Shown here piece after piece: positions 1 to 9,317 of a stretch of DNA of 64,000 bases. The DNA is from Chamaecrista fasciculata (taxonomy: Eukaryota > Streptophyta > Magnoliopsida > Fabales > Fabaceae), in contig QANZ01045835.1 in NCBI GenBank assembly GCA_003254925.1, positions 20,590 to 84,589 on the forward strand, in the 5' to 3' direction. The notes beneath the pieces were generated by a model. It worked only from the letters and a program-made list of their open reading frames with translations, made no database searches and was not told the origin of the DNA. How positions within the stretch are numbered: the stretch's first letter is position 1; each line of letters opens with the position of its first letter. The translations under genes and the position numbers were made by a program.

Positions 1-499
1 TACGAAAATAAAGTGAAAGAAAAGATGACATGGAAATACTTTTCTATACAGCTTGAATCAACAAAAAGAATGACATTGAAAAATAAAAATAATAAATGAC
101 TTTTCAGATCATTGTGAGAAGTAATTAGAACTTATCTTTAGAACCCTTTTTCTCCTTCCTCTCATGTGCTGAAATGTAAGAGTTAATCAAAAGTGAAAAT
201 TTAAACAAGACAACATTAAAATTAAAAGTAACATTAACATATATGATGCAACTAAATACATGGTACAAAAATAGAAATACTTCTATACAGCTTGAATCAA
301 CAAAAACAATGACATTGAAAAATAAATGACTTTTCAGATTATTGTGAAATGTAATTAGAACTTATCTTTAGAACCCTTCTCCTTGCTAGCGTTCTGCCAT
401 CATGCCCTGAAATCTGAGACATAATCAAACGTGAATAGCTAAATTTGGATTAAAAATTAATAATGAACAGACAAGGGAGCAACAGTGAGGTGAAATTAC

Positions 500-682
500 C
501 TTGCTCCAAAACTTGTGTACATTGAGTTTCTTCAATTCAATTGCTTCTCCAAAATCAACAAGACCCACAGAACGAGCAAAAACAGAATGGAACTTAATAA
601 AAATGAATAAAGAAATGGAAAAGAAAATAAAAAAATACTATATCTTTGAGAAGCATTAGCAAACCTTTCTTTTGAAGGACAT
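500..682 (-). CDS. Paralogous 5' exon pair of the same unrecognised gene (partial)
   Basis: Minus-strand blocks 665-682 (MSFKRK) and 500-592 (FHSVFARSVG...HKFWSK) duplicate those at 9167-9184 and 9002-9094, with the same splice sites and the same frame. The gene would continue leftwards beyond the start of the window. The sequence above 720 differs from that above 9200, so this copy seems to have lost the original 5' leader or to be joined to another repeat block. Whether it is expressed cannot be told from sequence. Confidence 0.35.
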
Positions 683-885
683 CGAGACAAGCAGCTTTTG
701 AGAAGCATTATGTATTTACACAACATAGATAATCAGATTATTGTGAGATGTAATTAGAAGGTACAAAAATAGAAATACTTCTATACAACTTGAATATAAA
801 AACACAACGACATTGAAAAAGAAAATTTATGAAAAGATGGGAAAAGTCTGCTTCTAACAACACCAGTTTGATTATAAAGCCATAC

Positions 886-933
886 CTTCACTCCTTGAGA
901 TTCAGGAAAAGGATCCTCAGACTTGGCTAATCT
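886..933 (-). CDS. 48 bp exon unit 1 (intact splice sites)
   Basis: The minus strand shows a TGCAG acceptor, 16 codons reading RLAKSEDPFPESQGVK, then a GTATGG donor. The unit is exactly phase 0 to phase 0, so it could be added or removed without changing frame. Related 48 bp units lie at 5205, 5467, 8408 and 8670. Confidence 0.35.
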
Positions 934-1546
934 CTGCACAAAATTACGAAAATAATGTCAAAGAAAAAATGCCATGGATACTTCTATACAGCTTGAATCA
1001 ACAAAAAGAACGACATTGAAAAATAAAAATAATAAATGACTTTTCAGATTATTGTGAGACGTAGTTAGAACTTATCTTGAGAACCCTTCTCCTTGCTCCT
1101 TTTCCGCCATAATGTGCTGAAATGTAAGAGGTAATCAAAAGAGAAAATTTAAAAAAGACAAAACTAAAATTAAAAGTAAAGCATAGAGGACAAGAGCTCC
1201 TCCACAAAGAAGACAAAAACAAAAGCAATATCACTCAACAGAAAATACTCCTCTCCCAAAGAAGATGAACTGGGGGAAATTTATTTTTAAAAACTCTAGC
1301 ATTTTGCTCCAACCAAAGACACCCTACACTTTTGGCCAAAAAAACAGACACCCTACTCTCACAAAGAAAACGGTGAATATATTTTACTAGTCAATCAAAT
1401 ACATATAGAAGAGAATCTAAATTTCCTCTTTATGTTTGAATTTCATGATCATCAGTTCTTGTAAAAACCTTGTGAAGGTTCTTCTTCATACAATAATACA
1501 GTTCATCATTCCAACTCGCAAATCAAGTAATTAATCAGGAAGTAGC

Positions 1547-1578
1547 CCCCCNNNNNCCCCCCCCCCCCCCCCCCCCCC
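1547..1578. other. Homopolymer C run with N gap
   Basis: A run of cytosines is broken by five N (1552-1556). Its true length is unresolved, so this is best treated as a sequencing or assembly limit. Confidence 0.9.
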
Positions 1579-2228
1579 AACTGTACATCGAACAGAAAAT
1601 AGCAAGTTCAAAAATTATTTTAAACAAATCCAGAACTCAGATGTGACCATATAATGCCCCTCCCTACTCATAGTTTCTTGGTATGGACAGCTCTCTAGGT
1701 TATAAAAACAAAAAATTAAGTTACACCTATAACATAAATTCACACAAGCAGATACAAAACGAAGTTGGATTGTTCTATCATACACTTTGCAAAATGGAAA
1801 AAGAAAAAACAATAACATTATAAGAAGCAATAACTCAAGACTGTAAAGAAGATCACTACAAGACAAATTTACCATTTCAGTTGAACAATGACAAAACATA
1901 ATATATATACATATACACCATAAAGATAAATCAATTCTCACCCTAACAATATAATCAACTACACAAGCATTTACTCCCCCAATAGAAAAATAGCGAACCT
2001 TTGAACTTTCACAGTAAAAAACAACACATAAATGTGTTTTTATCTTCAGGCATATGTTGTGGACCTCCATAAACAGTAAAATGCAACAAAATGATATACT
2101 AATGAGAGTCGAGGTGAGAATCCAAAAAAGGCTCATAAACTTGGCTCAACCAAAGCAACTCGTAATGGTCACGACATTGTTCCCATCAAACTATACTAGG
2201 TTAGACCCTTATTTACTTCTATATTTTT

Positions 2229-2470
2229 CACCTATCCGTTTTACGGTCTAGGTGAGGGCTGATTTCTTTCACCAATTTTCTTTCATCTATCCGTTTTACG
2301 GTCTAGACGATAATAACATATATTCACCCATCCGTTTTACGGTCTAGGAGAAGGCCTCATTTTCGGAATTTGCTTTATTGTCTAAGTGAGGACATATTTT
2401 TTTTCATCTATCCGTTTTACGGTCTAGACGATAATCTCATATTCACCTATCCGTTTTACGGTCTAGGTAG
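2229..2470. repeat. Five interspersed copies of a hairpin-forming 19-mer
   Basis: The motif 'TATCCGTTTTACGGTCTAG' or a close variant occurs five times, near 2233, 2288, 2330, 2409 and 2448, with two alternating linker types ('gtgagg' and 'acgataat'). The core CCGT-TTT-ACGG is a perfect 4 bp stem with a 3 base loop. No coding frame spans it. The copies are seen directly; any function is unknown. Confidence 0.85.
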
Positions 2471-3085
2471 AAACTAACACCAACAATAAATGTGAGAAGA
2501 TAGAGGTTTGACCTAGTAAAATAGTTTTATGGGTTCAAACATTCTGCCAAGAACCACTTTCATGATGTTTGGACGAGCTGAGTGAGTGAGCCTTCTGGAT
2601 TGTCACCTCAACCATCATCTATATATCATTATATTGTATTCAACTATATATAAAGATCACAACATATGCATGAAGTTTGAACACATTTTTGTATTGTTTT
2701 TTAATGTGGAAGCATGATGGTCCAATGCTTTACATTTGGACAAGTAAATACAAGTGTTGATTTATCTTTGTGAATTATGCTTTGCCATTGTTTTACCAAC
2801 ATGATGATATTTCCAATTTTTCTTTCATAAGAGAACATGAGAGAAAACAAGCAAAAAAGAAGAGAGCAAAATACCAATCAACCGCAATTCTAGCTAATCT
2901 AATGACTTGAATAACTGAAAAAAACTCTATGTTAAAGAATCCAAAAAATCATACAAAATATAAAAGATAACAAGCATGTAAATCAACACACAAGAGAAAA
3001 ATGAAAGGAAAATGAAAAGTAATGCAAACAAATAGATTAATCAAACAGTCGAGTACTATCTTGATCAAAACCTAAAACACTTTGA

Positions 3086-3545
3086 TACTATGTGTGATAC
3101 CAAGTGAATTAGGGCTATGGATGAAGAACTGTACTTTTCTATGAAGAAGAAACTTAACAATGCTTTTACAAAGCTGATGATCAGAACTGTATTTTTGTAT
3201 GAAGAAGAAACTTAACAATGCTATGAAGAAGAAACATAACAATGCTTTTACAACGCTCTAATACTATGTGTGATACCAAGTGAATTAGGGCTATGGATGA
3301 AGAACTGTACTTTTCTATGAAGAAGAAACTTAACAATGCTTTTACAAAGCTGATGATCAGAACTGTATTTTTGTATGAAGAAGAAACTTAACAATGCTAT
3401 GAAGAAGAAACATAACAATGCTTTTACAACGCTCTAATACTATGTGTGATACCAAGTGAATTAGGGCTATGGATGAAGAACTGTACTTTTCTATGAAGAA
3501 GAAACTTAACAATGCTTTTACAAAGCTGATGATCAGAACCAAAAA
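3086..3545. repeat. 176 bp tandem repeat array (copy 1)
   Basis: The unit starts with 'tactatgtgtgataccaagt' and begins at 3086, 3262 and 3438, giving an exact period of 176 bp; the third unit is partial. Inside each unit a shorter motif, 'gaagaagaaacttaacaatg', is repeated two or three times. Read as protein these units give only low-complexity minus-strand frames, which I do not believe are coding. Confidence 0.9.
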
Positions 3546-5204
3546 ATTCAAACATACAAAAAAACTATTCTAGACTATATTCTAACTCCTAATAAAGAGC
3601 ATTCATAACTCTAGATAATTATAGCTAATCACAATAATTACATAATAAATAGCATTAATCTCACAAAAACCAATGTGACAATTAAATAATTGGTAGTGAT
3701 GAAATGTGAAGCATATTCATTTTTTGTAAAAATATTGAGTACACCAATATTTTTTTTTCCGTAAACTGAGAGTACCCCAAAGCCACAAACAGCAGACCAA
3801 CAAAGTCTTAGTTGGTGTTATAATCTTCACTGAAAACATGATCTACGAAGCTTAACATAAAAACGGTTTGGTAAACAAAACAATGACACAAATGCAGAAT
3901 GGCTGGAAGACACTGAATTTGATAAATATATATTTCAAATAAATTGACTGATTTAAAAATGTTATTTAACTTCCTATTGTTTTTCATTATTCTATTACAA
4001 ATTAAATTTAATTTAAAATAATCATAAATTAATTGAAAAAAGACATCTAAAAATGGAATTATATACAAAGGTACAAAATATAACCTTTTCATTTTGTTTA
4101 TGACAATGTAATGATGTTATTCACAAGGATAAAGAGACCAAAATAAATATGCATGATAACCTGGGATCCTAAAGAAAATCTAAAACTCTAAAGTACACAT
4201 AGTGTAAGTCAAGCTATGTTCTTTCACTCTGTCTGATAAATATATATATTTCAAAAAAATTGGCTAATTTCAAAATCTTATTTAACTTCCTATTATTTTT
4301 CATTATTCTATTACAAATTAAATTTAATTTAAAATAATCATAAATTAACTGAAAAAAGACATCTAAAAAAGGAATTATATACAAACAAATTAGGTGCAAA
4401 ATATAATCTTATCATCTTCTTTATGACAACGTAATTATGCTATTGACAAGGATAAACAGACCAAAATAAATATGCATGATTACCTAGGATCCTAAAGAAA
4501 GTCTAAAACTCAAAACTACACATACTGTAAGTCAAGCTCTTTCACTTTGTCTCGTAAATATATATTTCAAACAAATTGGCCGATTTCAAAATGTTATTTA
4601 ACTTCCTAGTCATTTTCATTATTCTATAACAAATTAAATTTAGTTTAAAATAATCATAAATTAATTGAAAAAATAAATCTAAAAATGGAATCATACACAA
4701 ACAAATGAGGTACAAAATATAACCTTATCATTTTCTTTACGACACTGTAATGATGTTATTGAAAAAAATAGAGACAAAAATAAATATGCATGATTACTCG
4801 GGATCCTAACGAAAGTCTAAAACTCTAAAGTACACATGGAAATACTTTTATAAAGCTTGAATCAACAAATAGACATTGAAAAATAAAAATAATAAATAAT
4901 TTTTAGATTATTGTGAGACGTAATTAGAACTTATCTTTAGAACCCTTCTCCTTGCTCCTCTTCCGCCATCATGCGCTGAAATGTAATAGGTTATCAAAAG
5001 TTAACATTTAAAAAAGACAACATTAAAATTAAAAGTAACATTAACATATATGATGCAACTAAAATTAATCTTCAGTTAAAATCAAATATTGTCTTTCATC
5101 ATACATAAAAATCAAGCCTTTCCCAGATTTTCTTGAGAAATAGAAAATTTATGAAAAGGAAAAAATATTCTTCTAACAATACCAGTTTGATTATAAAGCC
5201 ATAC

Positions 5205-5252
5205 CTTTACTCCTTGAGATTTAGGAAAAGAATCCTCAAACTTGGCTAAGTT
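5205..5252 (-). pseudogene. 48 bp exon unit with lost acceptor
   Basis: Same exon family, subtype FEDSFPKSQGVK, with a GTATGG donor. The base before the exon has changed so that TGCAG reads TGCAA, removing the canonical AG acceptor. The unit at 8408-8455 carries the same lesion, so the loss preceded the 3.2 kb duplication. Confidence 0.4.
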
Positions 5253-5466
5253 TTGCACAAAATTACGAAAATAAAGTCAAAGAAAAACTAAAGAAAATAG
5301 TTCTCACCCTAAATCTAGAATTACCCATCTAAGTAGTTCAAACAATTTTTGTCTTTCATCATACATCAAACCAAGCCTTTGCCAGATTTTCTAAAGGAAA
5401 AGAAAATTTATGAAAAGAAGGCAAAAGTTTGCATCTAACGATACCAGTTTGATTATAAAGTTATAC

Positions 5467-5514
5467 CTCCGCTCCTTGAGATTCAGGAAAAGAAGCTTCG
5501 GACTTGGCTAATTT
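5467..5514 (-). CDS. 48 bp exon unit (intact splice sites)
   Basis: The minus strand has a GTGCAG acceptor, 16 codons KLAKSEASFPESQGAE, then a GTATAA donor. It belongs to the same family as unit 886-933 but to a second subtype (EASF...GAE against EDPF...GVK). The near-identical partner is at 8670-8717 in the other 3.2 kb repeat copy. Confidence 0.35.
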
Positions 5515-6277
5515 CTGCACAAAATTACGAAAATAAAGTGAAAGAAAAGATGACATGGAAATACTTTTCTATACAGCTTGAATCAACAAAAAGAATGACA
5601 TTGAAAAATAAAAATAATAAATGACTTTTCAGATCATTGTGAGAAGTAATTAGAACTTATCTTTAGAACCCTTTTTCTCCTTCCTCTCATGTGCTGAAAT
5701 GTGGTGGGATGTAAGAGTTAATCAAAAGTGAAAATTTAAACAAGACAACATTAAAATTAAAAGTAGCATTAACATATATGATGCAACTAAATACATGGTA
5801 CAAAAATAGAAAACAAGCAAAAAAGAAGACAACATTAAAATTAAAAGTAGCATTAACATATTTGAAGTTTGAACACATTTTTGTATTGTTTTTTAATGTG
5901 GAAGCATGATGGTCCAATGCTTTACATTTGGACAAGTAAATACAAGTGTTGATTTATCTTTGTGAATTATGCTTTGCCATTGTTTTACCAACATGATGAT
6001 ATTTCCAATTTTTCTTTCATAAGAGAACATGAGAGAAAACAAGCAAAAAAGAAGAGAGCAAAATACCAATCAACCGCAATTCTAGCTAATCTAATGACTT
6101 GAATAACTGAAAAAAACTCTATGTTAAAGAATCCAAAAAATCATACAAAATATAAAAGAAAACAAGCATGTAAATCAACACACAAGAGAAAAATGAAAGG
6201 AAAATGAAAAGTAATGCAAACAAATAGATTAATCAAACAGTCGAGTACTATCTTGATCAAAACCTAAAACACTTTGA

Positions 6278-6730
6278 TACTATGTGTGATACCAAGTGAA
6301 TTAGGGCTATGGATGAAGAACTGTACTTTTCTATGAAGAAGAAACTTAACAATGCTTTTACAAAGTTGATGATTAGAATTGTATTTTTGTATGAAGAATA
6401 AACTTAACAATGCTATGCTATGAAGAAGAAACATAACAATGCTTTTACAACGCTCTGATACTATGTGTGATACCAAGTGAATTAGGGCTATGGATGAAGA
6501 ACTGTACTTTTCTATGAAGAAGAAACTTAACAATGCTTTTACAAAGCTGATGATCAGAACTGTATTTTTGTATGAAGAAGAAACTTAACAATGCTATGAA
6601 GAAGAAACATAACAATGCTTTTACAACGCTCTAATACTATGTGTGATACCAAGTGAATTAGGGCTATGGATGAAGAACTGTACTTTTCTATGAAGAAGAA
6701 ACTTAACAATGCTTTTACAAAGCTGATGAT
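6278..6730. repeat. 176-181 bp tandem repeat array (copy 2)
   Basis: This is the same array as at 3086-3545. Units begin at 6278, 6459 and 6635. The first unit is 181 bp because of a 5 bp duplication and carries several substitutions not found in the other units. Confidence 0.9.
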
Positions 6731-8407
6731 CAAAACCAAAAAATTCAAACATACAAAAAAACTATTCTAGACTATATTCTAACTCCTAATCAAGAGCATT
6801 CATAACTCTAGATAATTATAGCTAATCACAATAATTACATAATAAATAGCATTAATCTCACAAAAACCAATGTGACAATTAAATAATTGGTAGTGATGAA
6901 ATGTGAAGCATATTCATTTTTTGTAAAAATATTGAGTACACCAATATTTTTTTTTCCGTAAACTGAGAGTACCCCAAAGCCACAAACAGCAGACCAACAA
7001 AGTCTTAGTTGGTGTTATAATCTTCACTGAAAACATGATCTACGAAGCTTAACATAAAAACGGTTTGGTAAACAAAACAATGACACAAATGCAGAATGGC
7101 TGGAAGACACTGAATTTGATAAATATATATTTCAAATAAATTGACTGATTTAAAAATGTTATTTAACTTCCTATTGTTTTTCATTATTCTATTACAAATT
7201 AAATTTAATTTAAAATAATCATAAATTAATTGAAAAAAGACATCTAAAAATGGAATTATATACAAAGGTACAAAATATAACCTTTTCATTTTGTTTATGA
7301 CAATGTAATGATGTTATTCACAAGGATAAAGAGACCAAAATAAATATGCATGATAACCTGGGATCCTAAAGAAAATCTAAAACTCTAAAGTACACATAGT
7401 GTAAGTCAAGCTATGTTCTTTCACTCTGTCTGATAAATATATATATTTCAAAAAAATTGGCTAATTTCAAAATCTTATTTAACTTCCTATTATTTTTCAT
7501 TATTCTATTACAAATTAAATTTAATTTAAAATAATCATAAATTAACTGAAAAAAGACATCTAAAAAAGGAATTATATACAAACAAATTAGGTGCAAAATA
7601 TAATCTTATCATCTTCTTTATGACAACGTAATTATGCTATTGACAAGGATAAACAGACCAAAATAAATATGCATGATTACCTAGGATCCTAAAGAAAGTC
7701 TAAAACTCAAAACTACACATACTGTAAGTCAAGCTCTTTCACTTTGTCTCGTAAATATATATTTCAAACAAATTGGCCGATTTCAAAATGTTATTTAACT
7801 TCCTAGTCATTTTCATTATTCTATAACAAATTAAATTTAGTTTAAAATAATCATAAATTAATTGAAAAAATAAATCTAAAAATGGAATCATACACAAACA
7901 AATGAGGTACAAAATATAACCTTATCATTTTCTTTAGGACACTGTAATGATGTTATTGAAAAAAATAGAGACAAAAATAAATATGCATGATTACTCAGGA
8001 TCCTAACGAAAGTCTAAAACTCTAAAGTACACATGGAAATAATTTTATACAGCTTGAATCAACAAATAGAATGACATTGAAAAATAAAAATAATAAATAA
8101 TTTTCAGATTATTGTGAGACGTAATTAGAACTTATCTTTAGAACCCTTCTCCTTGCTCCTCTTCCGCCATCATGCGCTGAAATGTAATAGGTAATCAAAA
8201 GTTAACATTTAAAAAAGACAACATTAAAATTAAAAGTAACATTAACATATATGATGCAACTAAAATTAATCTTCAGATAAAATCAAATATTGTCTTTCAT
8301 CATACATAAAATCAAGCCTTTCCCAGATTTTCTTGAGAAATAGAAAATTTATGAAAAGAAGGCAAAAGTATTTTTCTAACAATACCAGTTTGATTATAAA
8401 GCCATAC

Positions 8408-8455
8408 CTTTACTCCTTGAGATTTAGGAAAAGAATCCTCAAACTTGGCTAATTT
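8408..8455 (-). pseudogene. 48 bp exon unit with lost acceptor (second copy)
   Basis: Copy of 5205-5252 in the downstream 3.2 kb repeat. It has the same GTATGG donor and the same TGCAA in place of a TGCAG acceptor, so it is probably not spliced as an exon. Confidence 0.4.
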
Positions 8456-8669
8456 TTGCACAAAATTACGAAAATAAAGTCAAAGAAAAACTAAAGAAAA
8501 TAGTTCTCACCCTAAATCCAGAATTACCCATCTAAGTAGTTCAAACAATTTTTGTCTTTCATCATACATCAAACCAAGCCTTTGCCAGATTTTCTAAAGA
8601 AAAAGAAAATTTATGAAAAGAAGGCAAAAGTTTGCATCTAACGATACCAGTTTGATTATAAAGTTATAC

Positions 8670-8717
8670 CTCCGCTCCTTGAGATTAAGGAAAAGAAGCT
8701 TCGGACTTGGCTAATTT
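8670..8717 (-). CDS. 48 bp exon unit (intact splice sites)
   Basis: Partner of 5467-5514 in the second 3.2 kb repeat: TGTGCAG acceptor, 16 codons of the EASF...GAE subtype, then a GTATAA donor. It differs from its partner by one or two bases. Confidence 0.35.
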
Positions 8718-9001
8718 CTGCACATAATTACGAAAATAAAGTGAAAGAAAAGATGACATGGAAATACTTTTCTATACAGCTTGAATCAACAAAAACAATG
8801 ACATTGAAAAATAAAAAAAAAATAAATGACTTTTCAGATTATTGTGAAATGTAATTAGAACTTATCTTTAGAACCCTTCTCCTTGCTAGCGTTCTGCCAT
8901 CATGCCCTGAAATCTGAGACGTAATCAAAAGTGAATAGCTAAATTTGGATTAAAAATTAGTAATGAACAGACAAGGGAGCAACAGTGAGGTTTCAAATTA
9001 C

Positions 9002-9094
9002 CTTGCTCCAAAACTTGTGTACATTGAGTTTCTTCAATTCAATTGCTTCTCCAAAATCAACAAGACCCACAGAACGAGCAAAAACAGAATGGAA
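9002..9094 (-). CDS. 93 bp phase-0 exon of an unrecognised gene
   Basis: The minus strand has a TTAAG acceptor, then exactly 31 codons beginning FHSVFARSVG, containing FGEAIELKKLN and ending HKFWSK, then a GTAATT donor. The composition is mixed and charged and looks like real protein, unlike neighbouring frames. The same exon is present at 500-592. It lies downstream of the MSFKRK block on the minus strand. I cannot name the family. A splice-aware protein search would settle whether it is part of a gene. Downstream on the same strand lie the repeated 48 bp exon units. Confidence 0.4.
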
Positions 9095-9166
9095 CTTAAT
9101 AAAAATGAATAAAGAAATGGAAAAGAAAATAAAAAAATACTATATCTTTGAGAAGCATTAGCAAAC

Positions 9167-9184
9167 CTTTCTTTTGAAGGACAT
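9167..9184 (-). CDS. Candidate first coding exon of an unrecognised gene (downstream paralogue)
   Basis: On the minus strand this 18 bp block reads MSFKRK and is followed by a GTTTGC donor. It joins in phase 0 to the 93 bp exon at 9002-9094. The short ATG exon is inferred from frame continuity with that exon and from its conservation in the paralogous block at 665-682. An alternative ATG at 9317 opens a 91 bp exon-like frame (MEERSQVRGPTG...) ending at a GTAAGT donor (9226), but its phase does not join cleanly to the next block, so 9227-9317 may instead be 5' UTR. I do not recognise the protein. Confidence 0.3.
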
Positions 9185-9317
9185 CGAGACAAGCAGCTTT
9201 CTTTAAAAAATACTATAAGAACTTACAACGACGGCGACGACGTTTTCCAACTTCTCTACCGGCGTTCTCTCTCTGCTTCACACCCGTTGGTCCTCTCACT
9301 TGCGACCGTTCTTCCAT

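Larger units (their letters stand above)
2671..5862. repeat. 3.2 kb direct repeat, copy 1
   Basis: This segment recurs almost base for base 3192-3197 bp downstream. The offset grows by 5 bp because copy 2 has an extra 'gctat' near 6415. It contains a 176 bp tandem array, a degenerate internal repeat of AT-rich modules near 3900, 4240 and 4550, and exon-like blocks near 4945, 5205 and 5467. Copies differ by scattered substitutions and small indels, for example cagaact/tagaatt near 3360 and 6375, so this is a recent but real-looking duplication. Confidence 0.85.
5863..9060. repeat. 3.2 kb direct repeat, copy 2
   Basis: This is the second copy of the 2671-5862 segment. It begins with 'tgaagtttgaacacattttt'. 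Its far end is less certain than its start: beyond about 8780 the sequence resembles 275-720 more than 5526-5810, so the copy is chimeric there. It includes the same 176 bp array, AT-rich modules and exon-like units as copy 1, with a few private differences. Confidence 0.75.
1..9226. repeat. Tandemly duplicated gene-fragment region
   Basis: Blocks of about 100-450 bp recur several times in the same orientation. Positions 1-260 match about 5526-5810, and 275-720 match about 8780-9200. The block with 'gaacttatctttagaaccc' recurs near 130, 360, 1070, 4930, 5655, 8130 and 8865. On the minus strand the blocks contain small exon-like units flanked by splice consensus (listed separately). The layout suggests a minus-strand gene duplicated in tandem with a period near 8.5 kb, with a second 3.2 kb duplication inside. 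The repeats are seen directly; their gene origin is inferred. An assembly artefact is possible, because a short N run lies at 1552-1556. Confidence 0.8.

Noticed and set aside
1615..2136. 173-codon minus-strand frame rich in Cys, Leu and Phe
   Set aside because: Low-complexity hydrophobic text from AT-rich DNA, no domain, no conservation in the duplicated copies nearby.
3808..4399. Minus-strand frames with 'FLDVFFQLIYDYFKLNLICN' and their copies at 7005-7596
   Set aside because: They are built from AT-rich repeated DNA with hydrophobic bias; repetition reflects the 3.2 kb duplication, not coding constraint. No splice partners or start context.
1..9226. CRISPR-like reading of the short repeated motifs
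   Set aside because: This is plant nuclear DNA. The repeats are tandem or segmental and have similar, not unique, spacers; no cas-like gene is present.
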